DNA of 64,000 nucleotides from Platerodrilus igneus (GCA_036346225.1 JARFIW010000658.1:310001-374000); one strand, 5' to 3'; shown: positions 1-10,180, counted from the first letter of the stretch. Notes: a model not told the origin generated them from the letters alone. A program made the numbers and translations.

Positions 1-585
1 AGTCTTATAAAAAACGGCTTCCGTAATTCAGATATCGGCAGAGTAATAACGCGGCATCTGCATCCTACACGAACCTCTAAACCACGATGTAACCCCGATA
101 CACGATCTTTAGCGATCTTTCCATATATACACAGAGTAACAGGCCGAATTGGCAAAATTCTACGTAAACACAACATCAAAACAATCTATAAACCCATTAA
201 TAAAATTTCACAAATATTACCAACCCCAAAAGATTCCGAAAAGCACCAGGCGTATATAGTAAACCTTGCAGCTGCGCTTTAGGTGAAACAGGACGGTCAG
301 TACAGACTAGACTAAACGAGCATAAGCGATGCGTAAGAACAAGCGGGTACAATCATTCAGCGGTGGCCGAACACCAACATGAAACAGACCATACCAAACT
401 TTGATAAGACGAAACTAATTGCCAGAATTCCATTTTTCTACATTAGAAAAATTAGAGAATTCATAAAAATCAATAAAAATTCTAATAATCTAAACAAAGA
501 CGATAGCTACTACCTTTCCTCCATTTGGAAAACAAGCCTATGTTCACAACAGCGGAACCGCTACGGCACTCCTCTCTATTTATGA
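1..585 (+). pseudogene. Penelope-like element: C-terminal RT tail and GIY-YIG endonuclease, decayed and cut by the window edge
   Basis: Seen: three frames joined by two frameshifts (near 245 and 385) read as one Penelope-like protein tail. The order is SLIKNGFRNSDIGRVITRH, then FPYIHRVTGRIGKILRKH, LPTPKDSEKH, then the endonuclease core GVYSKPCSCALGETGRS followed by TRLNEHKR, and finally FDKTKLIARIPFFYIRKIRE, ending at the stop near 585. Known: Penelope-like elements encode a reverse transcriptase followed by a GIY-YIG nuclease with a CxC zinc-like motif and a G(E/Q)TGRS...TRLxEHK signature; the nuclease nicks target DNA for insertion. The RT core lies left of the window. Frameshifts and in-frame stops make it dead. 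A second remnant of this class lies at 30594-30860 on the other strand. Confidence 0.85.
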
Positions 586-741
586 TCATTCATGCATCAA
601 GTTCTCGGCCTATATAAACTTTCACCAGTTATTTCGCCACCAGACACCTTTTGGTTTTGAATGGGCTAGTGAGTCTGCTAGTTCAGGAGTAACTCTACTC
701 TTTACACTTTAATTTTATTTTATTAATTATTTTCTTTTCTT

Positions 742-800
742 GTCCTGATGAATTCCTTTACAAAAGTAGGCGAAACGTCGACCTTAGTGTATAAAATGAC
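742..800 (+). ncRNA. hammerhead-ribozyme-like motif in the 3' part of the Penelope-like element
   Basis: Seen: CTGATGA at 745-751 and CGAAAC at 771-776, separated by a short sequence that can form an imperfect stem (CCT..AC / GT AGG around an AAAA loop). Known: Penelope-like elements carry minimal hammerhead ribozymes in their terminal repeats, whose invariant cores are CUGAUGA and GAAA. Inferred: this is such a motif downstream of the endonuclease end. Stem III and the cleavage site could not be assigned by eye, so activity is unproven. The flank 600-860 has no other recognisable content. Confidence 0.4.
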
Positions 801-860
801 ACGGTCCCAACCCGGATCATAAATATTTATAATGAGTCCGGCCGTGAAAGTCTTTTACAA

Positions 861-2254
861 TATTGCAAGCAAAAATTGTTTAATTTATTGTTTTGCAAAA
901 AATTGATCTCCAAAAGTGCGAAGTAAGTCTTGTAAATACATTACTAATTAGTCGTATTATTTTGTTCTCCTTATAATGCAGAATTTGTGTAAAATATACT
1001 CGAAAATTAAAATGGTGTTCCATATCTAGCGCTTCTCTTTTCCTTATATAAAAAAATATACGAGTTTAAATTAAATTTAACAAAAACTGACCCGCAGTAA
1101 CCGCACTTATTAGATTTATAATATTTGACCGTTTTTGCTTTGACGCAACATTAACATAAGGATACTTTAGTATTACGTTGTGATTTTCAAAAAATCGGGC
1201 TTCATTAAAAATATGAGCAACCGAACTTTTGTAAATTGCCATCAACCTTGCATATATGCACAGCAAAATCATGTTTTGTGAAATATGTCGTATTCGATCA
1301 CTTTATGTAAATGCCTCTTCTAGTTTTAATTTAGTCTAATTGTTACAGTTCACACATCAATTTATTTAAAATCTAAACGAATTAATATGCAATAAGGGCA
1401 TAATTTAACTTCTTGAACAACCCCTAAAAGGACATTATCATTCGTGACAAGAAAGAGCAAAATGGCGACTTTGATCCATTTTTAAATACTTCAGTCCTCA
1501 TTCGCTGCACTTTTTCCGTATCGTTATAGTTTTAACCACAGGTTTTCATTCTCATTTTTTCCCTGCTTGCTCTTACAAACGGGTTAGACATATTTTTTTT
1601 GTTCTAACTGATGCGTTTAGCAATTCTATTCGTGTAACTTGTGCGTTAATTCCAGACCAGCATGTGACATTAATATTAATACAATTAGTGATTTAATCCG
1701 TCAGTTCCCAGTCCTTTGATTAACATTAAACTCACATTATACTGATGGCGTTGACTTTCGAATAATCGTAAATATTAAGTTATACAAGACCACCTACAAT
1801 ACCAAGTTTATGTTTTGATATAATTATAAATTCTTATAAAGTCTTAGAATATCTGCAATTAATTCAGTATTATAAGGAAAAGCACGCATAATCTAAGCTA
1901 TTCTCGTTTCTTGCAGTTTGTTAATTTTCAAATCCGTAAACTATAATTTAAAAAATAATAACAATGATAAGTAATTAAATATACGCTATCTACTTAAGTG
2001 TATAGAAAATTATTGCAACAATTTAGCATTTCAAAAGCCACTTTTGAACCTCTGCTTAAAATCGTTAATCCAAAGAATTGAGATGCGGTTGATGTATGGA
2101 CGTTGAGGTATTACCAGGCAATAAAATACCAGCAATTGAGGTAGCTGACCAAGTTCTATCTGGGTTTAATATTGTTGAAGATAGTGTCGTCCAATACATA
2201 GGACAGTCTCTACGGTATCAGGTATCCTTGTGCAAAACTTTTTAAGATGCCATC
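861..2254. other. AT-rich noncoding DNA
   Basis: No recognisable gene. One short open stretch at about 2090-2222 reads MDVEVLPGNKIPAIEVADQV and onward, preceded by a stop. It may be a scrap of coding sequence, but I do not recognise it. Confidence 0.5.
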
Positions 2255-2524
2255 TGACAGTAATTCTACGGTGGAACTTCGACAGCCGGGATAACTTCGA
2301 CAGTTATATTTTTAACATAAAATTTTACTTTTTTATTGATTGTTTCAGGTTATTGATTGATTTGTTGATTCTTTTTTACATTCTACACTATTTTTGTTGA
2401 TTACACAAATAATAATAATAACAATAACAATATTTGTCATTACTATGGTTATTAATATTATTTTGTTTTTGTTATTCTATATCCTAGCTTTTTTTTTGTT
2501 TCCGATTAGTTTTTTATAAAGATA

Positions 2525-3490
2525 ATGCCTCGCAAGTACGTGAAAAAGTTGGAACGGAGACCTTATCTCAACTATAACAAGCAAAACATGAAGAAAGTCA
2601 TCGATGCTGTAAAACATGGCATGTCGAAGCTAGAAGCGTGTAGAAAGTTTAAAGTCCCCAGAACAACCTAGATCGATAAAATTCATGGCATCATCCTTTA
2701 AAACCGGGACGTCCGTGTGTGTTCACTAGTTGTTGCCCAGACTGCGATGGGGTAACAACTCGCGTATTCAGACCACCGCCTTCGGCCGTTTAAAGGTGAG
2801 CAGCGGAACAGTGACGTCTCGAGGAAGTTCTCCAGCTATGCGGGGTGCCAAGGAATGGGTACACAAGTGAAGTCGTCGGGAATGCACATCCGTCAGTCCT
2901 GTTTAGACGAGCTACCTGACGATGGAGCGGCCTGTGGCGAGTAGCCAGTCCTGTTAGGCGAAAACCACAGACCAGTGGACCCAGGATCCGGAATACTGTA
3001 GGAGGACGACTAAGGTGAAGATCCGGGAAACTGCTCACTGAACCAAATCAAGAGGATTCCAGGAGCAGGTCTTCTGGAATCCAGACCTACATATATATTT
3101 ATTTATTATATAAGAAGATCAACCTGTTAAACAACACAAAAACTCATGTAATCAAAACATCAACAAGCCGAAAAACTCCCAAAAGTTATATGGCCTTTAA
3201 AACGACACTGAGAGTGTCGCGTCAAGCTTCTGTAGTGTGTTCACTAGTGATGAAGAACATTTAATAGCAAAAACACTTGGTACGGTAAACGATTGGGGCT
3301 TTCCAATGATACACCAAGATATTCGTCAAGTGATAGCAAAATTCATTACCAAGCAGTGCAGGACCATTAAGGAATGGAAGAACAATCAACCCGGTATAGA
3401 TTGTATACAAGCCTTTGCTTCAGGGAACAATCTGACTAGCCGTTTGGCTACCGACATAAAACGTCAACGAGCTGCTGTAGGTAGGTAAAC
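2525..3490 (+). pseudogene. pogo/Tigger transposase, N-terminal half (psq-type HTH plus CENP-B-like HTH)
   Basis: Seen: a start at 2525 opens MPRKYVKKLERRPYLNYNK, then KVIDAVKHGMSKLEACRKF and KVPRTT, a pipsqueak-type helix-turn-helix. A stop follows, then KPGRP. A 504-bp insert (2731-3234) interrupts the gene; reading resumes as TSDEEHLIAKTLGTVNDWGF, PMIHQDIRQVIAKFI and RLATDIKRQRAAVGR before a stop at 3486. Known: Tigger/pogo transposases bind DNA through this pair of HTH domains, the second containing GRPxxL...EE.L...DWGFP...DIR. In another frame past 3487, NRQNFNSASSLL may continue the protein after a frameshift. The DDE catalytic domain is not recognisable. The in-frame stop, insertion and frameshift make it a pseudogene. 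Confidence 0.8.
2731..3234 (+). mobile_element. 504-bp retroposon-like insertion flanked by a 14-bp target-site duplication
   Basis: Seen: gtgtgttcactagt occurs at 2717-2730 and again at 3235-3248, exactly flanking a segment whose removal joins the pogo reading frame. The insert has a GC-rich head (about 2731-3085) and an AT-rich tail. It has no tRNA A/B boxes I can identify and no convincing ORF. Known: 10-20 bp duplications are typical of LINE-mediated insertion. Inferred: this is a SINE-like or heavily shortened non-LTR element. Family and orientation are unassigned; the GC-rich head suggests 5' to 3' on the plus strand. Confidence 0.7.
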
Positions 3491-3620
3491 CGGCAGAACT
3501 TTAACAGTGCATCATCTCTCCTTAGCAGTAATATACCAATAGACGTAAGAAGACGACCAGATCTTCGGATGCTTGGGAAATTTAATACGAGCTAAGATTA
3601 AAATTGTGGCGGCTGTATAA

Positions 3621-5054
3621 TAGTATTATTATCTCATGGCGGGTGACATTGAAAAAACCTGCGCGAGGTGGAGCTATATTAATAATCAAAATAAAAAAGT
3701 GAGACTAGAAAACATCGACTGCTTGCACGTCCAGTGTTGCAAAAGCAAAAATTGTCGAGCAACCAGAGAATGTGTTTTAAATAGTTTTATGTTGATTTTT
3801 GCTCTTCTATAAAAATGATCTGAGCTTATTGTTAGATGTGATACCCCAGATTATTGATTGATTGGATCAGTGTACACAAGATATTTTATCACTTATAGTC
3901 ACTAGTAGAACAAAAACAATTTGGTAGTACTACATATTCGTTTTTTTCAAATCAATAGACGTTTTTGTTTTAAACACAAACTATAAACTATAAACACTAT
4001 AAAAATGTCAAATGCCCACCTCGAAAATATTACTAAAATTTATTACAAAAACGTTTTAAGAATATGTTTACACAATGACACTCATGGTGTTGTAACTAAC
4101 AAAAACAAAACAAAAACAATTTTTAATTAATACCAAAAGGTTTTTATATCATTTGTTATATTAATATTATTATAAATTGCATATATCTCGTGCTTTATTT
4201 TAATGGATCATAGAATCAACAATTCAGTGCTGTAGAACTGAAGGAAGAGGAACAGTTATAGTATGAAAAGAAAGGTAATTAAGGTTTGCATCTTGTCAGG
4301 TTATATATTTTTTTACATAACCTCATTTATAGTTTAGAAATATTTGCTAAATTAATATCTTTTTTACGCACTTCATCGCTAATCTAGCTATAAAATAATT
4401 CCTTGAATAATTAATAATCTTAACCTTTCTGACTAAACAAAAGCAATATTTTCGTCCTGGACTATGAATCACCTCCTTCTTATTCATAATATTACTCTAA
4501 AAAATATCATAATTATTCATTAAACGAACATTCTTTTTAAATACTTACATTGCTGAAGAAATTAACTATCAGTTAGTTTTGAAAAAAACTGTTTTGATGA
4601 CTATTACTTGATACAAATATTAAAACGGAAAACTGGAAACAATAAGACCTTGATAAGGGCGAGAATGACAATGACAGTTACGGTTCACATTCGGTATATA
4701 CAGTATTGGAATCCGCTGAGTATGTGCACTGTTGCCACAGCAAATATTTACGAATAAAGAAACTACGAACCTAAAATTGTTTATAAGTAAAAACGAGTAA
4801 AAGCTCCAATATTATATGGAGGTCTGGATTTATTTAATATATTTATGAATTTCTAGATACCGCCAGCATGAACGGGGTCCTTACAAACAATATTTTACTT
4901 AACGTAATAAATGGGATATTCGTGACGACGTATTAAAGCCACATTGCTAGCAAGATGTTTGTGGGTTGTACTGTAGCGTTGTGAATCTTGAAGTTTAAGT
5001 TTAAATTGAACCTATTGCGCATGTGACGTCACCCGCCATGAGATAGTAATACTA
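3621..5054. mobile_element. 1.43-kb non-autonomous TIR element
   Basis: Seen: 3621-3647 (core tctcatggcgggtgac) is repeated in inverted orientation at 5028-5054, with 26 of 27 positions matching by eye. The interior is AT-rich and has no ORF with recognisable similarity. Inferred: a non-autonomous DNA transposon nested in the pogo element. No clear target-site duplication was found, so the superfamily is unassigned. Confidence 0.6.
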
Positions 5055-5058
5055 CTCT

Positions 5059-5161
5059 ACTCGCATAAGCATTGACTTGTATTAATAAGGAGATTTTGAA
5101 ATAATTTGACGAGCACGTTTTTGTGAATAATGGCGCTAGCCATCATAATGCTTATGCGAGT
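5059..5161. repeat. 15-bp perfect inverted repeat with a 73-bp loop
   Basis: actcgcataagcatt at 5059-5073 is the exact reverse complement of 5147-5161. It abuts the right end of the 3621-5054 element. It could be an outer TIR pair of a tiny element or a hairpin; nothing decides which. Confidence 0.5.
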
Positions 5162-5309
5162 GCAACTGATAATTTGGACGATGCTTTTGCTAATTTATGC
5201 ACTATTGCATGCTTTTGCTTATTTAGGTATTTACTAATTTATTTATATATTTATTTTATGTTTATTTGTATACTTACATTATATTTATACTTATTTTATA
5301 TTTATATTT

Positions 5310-6255
5310 TTGTCTGTATTTTTGTTCTGTAGCTTGATTTTATTTGCTAGACGTTTTGCCGCCAAATTTTGGTGGCAGTATATATAGGAAAGACGATTGT
5401 ACTTTTAATATGTAAGTTAGGGAATGATAGGGAACGCTAAGGACAAATTTAGGATGAAATTTGAATAAATACTTAGACCACGGAGGACGAATTTGTAAAT
5501 ATATAGAAAATGCTGCTAGAAATCTACAATCTGGTTTTCAGACAATAGGCCTAAGCCTCTTTACTCTTGAAACGGTGTTAGTAAAAATTCCTAGCGAAAC
5601 ATCTAATTCCGATAGGGACGTAGATTCAAGTCTACTAGAGTTTCTAAAGGAGTCAAGAGGATATATTATAATTTAATTAAGGGCCGCTATGCTTGCGGCC
5701 ACGTACCCAATGCTCCACCTGAAGGTACTACACTGGGTTCAAACGCAAAAATATAAACGTGCTCCTAATTATTCTAACTTCAAAATTAACACATCCTAAA
5801 TAAAAATCTAATAATTGAAACAAAAACTTAAAATAGGGTTTGATTGATGGTATCCCTAGCGTTGATTTGGAGTGTGCCCGATCAACAAGACACAAACAAA
5901 ATGAATGGGGAGAGATCCGTAATGACGGATAGCAGCCGCAAGCTCTGCTTACCGGTGCGACCTGAAGGGTCGACTTAAAACTATCCAAATCTAGCTAGCT
6001 AATTTAAAATGGATTCAAATTTTCTAAGAATACGCCAAATATTAATAGTGAATCCAGCTATTTGCCTGCTCTATAAATTTACAAATTCGTCCTTCCTGAT
6101 CTAAGTATTTTATCCTAAATTTGTCCCTAACGTTCCCTATTATTCCCTAACAGACATAATATATATACAATCTTCTTTTCTATATATACTGCGGCCAAAA
6201 ATTGGCGACAGAACGTCAAACGAATCAAGCCACAAAACAATACAATGCAAAATCA
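5310..6255. mobile_element. 0.95-kb element with long (about 170-190 bp) terminal inverted repeats
   Basis: Seen: the left arm (about 5315-5502) matches the reverse complement of the right arm (about 6060-6250) over most of its length. Shared blocks include gcttgatt, the stretch around gccgccaa/gtcgccaa, cagtatatata, agggaa.gatagggaacg, ggacaaatttagga and ggacgaatttgtaaat. Between the arms is a 71-codon ORF (5461-5676) whose 5' part lies in the left arm, and a short scrap at about 5708-5738 (ccaatgctccacctgaaggt) matching the 3' end of the local SINE. Inferred: a foldback-type DNA element inserted between the two halves of the pogo transposase. The family is unknown. Confidence 0.65.
5461..5676 (+). 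CDS. hypothetical 71-aa ORF inside the long-TIR element
   Basis: An open frame starting MNKYLDHGGRICKYIENAAR and ending GYIII, then TAA. I do not recognise it. The start codon here is TTG in the raw sequence (position 5461), so the true start is uncertain. Its first third overlaps the inverted-repeat arm, which argues against a conserved protein. A SINE fragment follows within 40 bases. It may be a chance ORF. Confidence 0.2.
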   Translation: MNKYLDHGGRICKYIENAARNLQSGFQTIGLSLFTLETVLVKIPSETSNSDRDVDSSLLEFLKESRGYIII

Positions 6256-6259
6256 AGAG

Positions 6260-6841
6260 GATATAGCAAAAAATCTATAATGCGTTCTAAGAGAGAGAAA
6301 AAAATCACAACCAGACCAGGCCAACCAAGGCGAGTATCATCGTTTGAAACTAGCACTCCATCATTCTTATAAAAAGCAGCACAGGAAGAAATTGATGATC
6401 CAGTGATTTCTCATAGTGAAAAGACCAAGAAAAAAGAAAGAAAAAAGGTGAACAGCCGCTCTAAGTGATAAGCCTGAACCTAAAATTAAAATGAAAGTTG
6501 ATGAGCCTGGACCATCGACTGTTCGTGGAACAAGAAACAGAATTACAGACACTAATGACGACTCTTTCTGCTCTGTGTGCTCTTGTTCTTATGCAAATTA
6601 TACTGACGACAAAGACTGTATGCAGTGGGTGTGTGGGGTTTGCAGCCTTGGCTCGAATAACCCTCAGTATGAATGCCCCACTTGCAGTTCTTGTTTCATT
6701 TGTCTGATACAATTCTTCGAGTACACAAATCAGAATGTTTGGATCAAGTGCGTGACTTGTGGAAAATGGGTGTGTGGACATTGCAACGGGGGTTCCAAGC
6801 AAGTGAGCTACGAATACGCCACATACTTCGACGACGAATAA
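6260..6841 (+). pseudogene. pogo/Tigger transposase, C-terminal cysteine-rich (PHD-like) domain
   Basis: Seen: a basic, charged linker (KKKERKKV, PGPSTVRGTRNRITD) leads into a cysteine cluster: FCSVCSCSYANYTDD, CMQWVCGVC, YECPTCSSCFICL, then WIKCVTCGKWVCGHC, ending at a stop at 6839. Known: many insect pogo/Tigger transposases end in a zinc-binding tail of the form CxxC..Y....D.WxxCxxCxxWxHxxC. The segment from 6491 (first Met) to the stop is open; the linker upstream carries stops and frameshifts. Orientation and position fit the N-terminal half at 2525-3490. The doubled Cys cluster is unusual and could be an internal duplication. Confidence 0.6.
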
Positions 6842-7231
6842 AATATCTACATTTTGTATATTCTATTTTTAAATATACTTACTTAGCCTGGTAGATTATT
6901 TGTATAGATTGCTTCTAGTGTTTATAGTTATCATAGAAATATGATATTTAGTTTTGATAGCCTATTTTTATATTGTTCTTTATGACTTTATAATAAATAA
7001 AATTATGCAAATATGTTTTTTGTTGACACAATTGCTTTATTTAGGCTTCAGACCGTTTATTAATATCTATCATTCGTTAATTATAATAATTTATACAATA
7101 TTTTCATGTCGAAGTTGCCCTAAAGCGACTTAACTTCGCATTCTTTTCTTAATTGCATCTTGTGTCGAAGTTACCCTTTGACTGGAGTAACTTCGACACC
7201 AAAATAGAACTTTAAAAAAAGAGGGAAGGGG

Positions 7232-7462
7232 ATGAGGTTGGAGGAAAATACTGTTTTGGTAATAAAGAAGCAAAACATCAATTGTTATGATGGAATATCG
7301 GCGACGGTTCTAAAGTGGTTAATGTCTTGTGGAAAGGCAAAATATGCTCAAAACATGTCGAAGGTCCCCCATTTTACTGTACGTCATTTTTTTACTTCAC
7401 CTTGTATGAAATTAGTTGAAATGCTGGTCTCCAAACACTACTCAGCCTTTGAAAGAATTTAA
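7232..7462 (+). CDS. hypothetical 76-aa ORF, possibly LINE-derived
   Basis: The frame contains NCYDGISATVLKWLMSCG, which loosely recalls the DGIs..vLK motif before the catalytic region of LINE reverse transcriptases. The rest is not recognisable. It sits just past the right repeats of the pogo element. Weak support; it may be noncoding. Confidence 0.15.
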   Translation: MRLEENTVLVIKKQNINCYDGISATVLKWLMSCGKAKYAQNMSKVPHFTVRHFFTSPCMKLVEMLVSKHYSAFERI

Positions 7463-7565
7463 TTACGCAACTTTCTCAAAAGAAAACTTAAATTTAAAGA
7501 TGAAAAAAAGATTTCATTCTTTACTTATCAACTTATAATAGATGTAATTTAGAATTTCGTGTACT

Positions 7566-7783
7566 GTTTATTGTCCTTATTCTTTTAGTATCGTATACCT
7601 GTGTGTATGTGGATGAAAATGAATAAGCTGAATTTTTTGAAAATGTCCTTAGCAGTTTGAGTCACACGTATTGGTATTGTGTCTCCCAAAGAGGCATTTT
7701 CAAAAATTCAGTCCATCGATTTTCATTCTCTACACCTATCAATACGATACAAAAAAATTAGAATAAAAACAAGACAGAAAAAG
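7566..7783. mobile_element. foldback MITE, about 218 bp
   Basis: Seen: the left arm (about 7566-7655; blocks gtatcgtat, ggatgaaaat, ctgaattttttgaaaatg) is the imperfect inverted repeat of the right arm (about 7692-7783; blocks cattttcaaaaattcag, ttttcattc, atacgatac). The short centre holds gtcacacg...tgtgtc. No ORF. Inferred: a miniature inverted-repeat transposable element. Confidence 0.65.
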
Positions 7784-8436
7784 TTGTTGACTAAACCGAC
7801 TTCTGTAGCTAGTATTATATATTTTTAAAGGGAAGAAAGAGCTGGTTTATTATAAATCGCCATGCGCTTAGCAATTAAATTACTATAAAGAAGTAAAGCT
7901 TGAAACAAAAATATCACTTATACCATGGATATGAGCAATAATTAAACAGAGTGTTTAATCATCTTTACAAAATACAAACGAACCATTATATTCCTTAAGT
8001 ATAATACAATAAATCGCATATTCAAAATTTAAAAAACAACACTTTTCTTATTTCCTTACAAAATCTTCAATTGTTTCATTTATATCGTAGAAATTAAGAA
8101 CATGGAGGTCGATACTAATGAGAACAAATTATTAAGCTTATTGTGAACTATAGTAGATCTTAAATCGCTTCTTTATTATTTTTAATTTGGAGAATGATGG
8201 CCTCCTTCAACCACGTTGTAAGATAAATCCTTAGGGACGATGGACAGATTTGAAAATGTACTAATTAGATCATTCGCATGTAAAGATTGTAAAATCCCTG
8301 ATCTGTTAGGTTACTATTGGTGTAACTAGATAAAACTTCGATTTCATTGACTCGATCCAAAGCGTCAATGTCCGATTCCATAATTAATGAAATCCGTTAA
8401 TTTAATTTATAGATTTTAATTTTGCATTGTTATCTG
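7784..8436. other. AT-rich noncoding DNA
   Basis: I see no gene, RNA or clear repeat here. Confidence 0.5.
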
Positions 8437-8800
8437 CCATTCTGAACGACCTGACCTGTACCTTGAAGAATTTCTAGAATACTACAAGCGATATATGGCT
8501 TGTGTGTTTCAGTGAGCTAAAAAGCTGAACTATAAGTTTCGCCAAATTAGTGGGCTTTTTAGTGAGGTACCAGACTAACGCAGGTCCTCGAAGGAGAGCA
8601 GCAGCTATTTCAATATTTAAAGGGGCAGAGACCATATGGGTCGGTATGGCATTTTAAGACACACTACTACGATGTGAAGGCAACTGAAAACCACAACATT
8701 ACCTTACACAGCGTACCAAAAACGTTTTCACAAATAATGTTATCCTCTGATGTAAAAGATTTCAAAGTTAAACATGTAACATGCCATTTGGCTGAGGCCT
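8437..8800 (+). mobile_element. RTE LINE, 5'-end fragment
   Basis: Seen: this segment aligns by eye with 33280-33600, the 5' region of the long RTE copy. Shared blocks in order are ccattctgaac, accttgaagaa, tggcttg.gtgtttc.gtgagcta, tttagtgagg.a, ggcagagacc and a block reading atcctctg.gataaaag. Both copies begin at the same point, which suggests a true 5' end. The fragment lacks the endonuclease and RT. Confidence 0.7.
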
Positions 8801-9636
8801 AGCCATATTACAACCTACTTCGCATAATTCAAAATATTAGTATTTTCCTTACTCTAAAAACACCTTGAAATTAAGTTTTATTTCGAGTATATATTTACGT
8901 TTACTCATGTACTAGAAAATAAAGCTAGATACAGAGATTATTACATTTATTCATAATTTTCTCTTTTATTCACGTTGTATAAATGAAGACGTTTATAAGT
9001 AATTTTTTGATTGGTCGATTTCTTTAAGCATGCTTTTTCAAAACACAACTGGTGTGGATCTGAATCCAGTCTCATTAATTCATTTATTCATTCCTTTGAT
9101 AACCCCTCTTTTAGTTTTTTGTATCTGTGACATTCGTGTAACTTTGGTTTTTTAATATTAGACTATCTGCTGGTGCAGAAGTCGACGATGTTAATGTACC
9201 GTGTCCGTAAGAAGAGTTCAAAGTTTACTTAAGAAATCACATTTTTGTACGCTGTTCAGAAATGTGTGAAACAAATTTATTGAAATTTGGAAAAAATGCA
9301 TTCTAGAGGATTACCCTACTTTCAGTAATCAAAGAAATCCAAAGGAAATTTCAGAAGGGTTAAAGCTACCTTCACTCCTTGCAATTTTTGATATACTTTT
9401 CTTAGGGTTGGTAATACTTTTCTAAGACTTTTTTTAACAGAACGATTACCCATTACCTTCATTTTTTGTCTCTTGTAGAAACTCCCTATTTCGCTTGGTT
9501 TCAAGGAAAACAAATGTTTTCTCAAACACTGCTGAACGATATTGATACACATAAATGTCATAAAACATGTAATGACAATTTACCGACGTCAACGTGACGT
9601 TTTAAGTAGTTATAAGTAAATTGTATGCCTACTACA
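8801..9636. other. AT-rich noncoding DNA with one unrecognised minus-strand ORF
   Basis: A 79-codon minus-strand frame (9322-9561) is basic and lysine-rich (e.g. KKSLRKVLPTLRKVYQKLQG). I do not recognise it, and nothing nearby supports it as a gene. Confidence 0.4.
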
Positions 9637-10180
9637 TGTTATACCGATTTTTGGTTAATAAATACACAAATCGAGTCGAACAAGCAACGGTATAAATCAG
9701 GGCGCTTTTACGAAAGAGACCAGTCTGCTTTGCCGACTCACTTTGAAAGGTTAAAGACTCTTTTACTACTGTGCGCATAGCCAGTGTTAAATAGCTAGTA
9801 CATACTTCACCGTGCCCATAGCCGGTGCTTCGAACCATAGACGTCGTGCCCATAGCCGACGTCTATTCTCTTTTTTTGCTGAGCCCAAAGTCAGCTATTA
9901 CCACTGCCGTGCCCATAGTCGGCATTCAGCATCGCCCGGAGTCGTGCCCATTGCCGACACCCATAACCTCGGTATAAGGTTTGTCATGCCCACTGTCGAC
10001 GCCTTATACCGTCCTTCACCTACCTTACTTTCCCTTTGTCACAGAGCACGTCAGTAGATTTAGAATGGCACAACAGATCCGGTAGGTCTAGCAACGGCTA
10101 GACCACTGTAGTATCATACCAGATACTAGTTAGTGACCACTCTCCACTACCACGCCGGCGACTTAGCACAGGGTCATCAC
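9637..10180 (+). mobile_element. LTR-like segment containing a hairpin array
   Basis: Seen: a stretch starting near tgttatacc (9638) contains a TATA-like box (cggtataaat, about 9688-9697), the hairpin array at 9768-10010, and ends ...catcaca at about 10180 next to a primer-site-like TTGGTGATCCCGAC. Known: LTRs begin TG, end CA, carry a TATA box and are followed by a TGG... primer-binding site. Inferred: a solo or truncated LTR. No second copy is in the window, so its boundaries are a guess. Confidence 0.4.
9768..10010 (+). repeat. array of seven small stem-loops with a conserved 10-nt loop and varying stems
   Basis: Seen, as stem / loop / stem: 9768-9785 ACTG/TGCGCATAGC/CAGT; 9808-9827 CACCG/TGCCCATAGC/CGGTG; 9837-9866 a perfect 10-bp stem ATAGACGTCG around TGCCCATAGC; 9879-9894 CTG/AGCCCAAAGT/CAG with further pairing to GCTG; 9905-9924 TGCCG/TGCCCATAGT/CGGCA; 9941-9958 GTCG/TGCCCATTGC/CGAC; 9983-10000 GTCA/TGCCCACTGT/CGAC (one A-C mismatch), inside an outer 9-bp stem GGTATAAGG/CCTTATACC (9971-10010). 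The loop stays fixed while the stems differ but keep pairing, which points to selection or copying of structure. Function unknown. Confidence 0.7.

Larger units (their letters stand above)
2255..7205 (+). mobile_element. composite pogo/Tigger DNA transposon with nested insertions
   Basis: Seen: the N-terminal pogo-type transposase (2525-3490) and a C-terminal cysteine-rich domain (6380-6841) lie in the same orientation, with unrelated elements between them. Both flanks carry repeats of the word AACTTCGACA: 2274-2285 and 2293-2302 on the left, and about 7107-7119, 7163-7173 and 7186-7199 on the right, partly in inverted orientation. Inferred: these are terminal or subterminal repeats of one element. 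Exact ends and a TA duplication were not established. The central DDE catalytic region is largely missing or displaced by insertions. Confidence 0.55.

Noticed and set aside
6461..6802. 113-codon minus-strand ORF
   Set aside because: Antisense to the cysteine-rich pogo C-terminal domain.
9768..10010. CRISPR-like array
   Set aside because: Spacing is irregular, there are no uniform spacers or cas genes, the constant part is a hairpin loop rather than a repeat, and the genome is eukaryotic.
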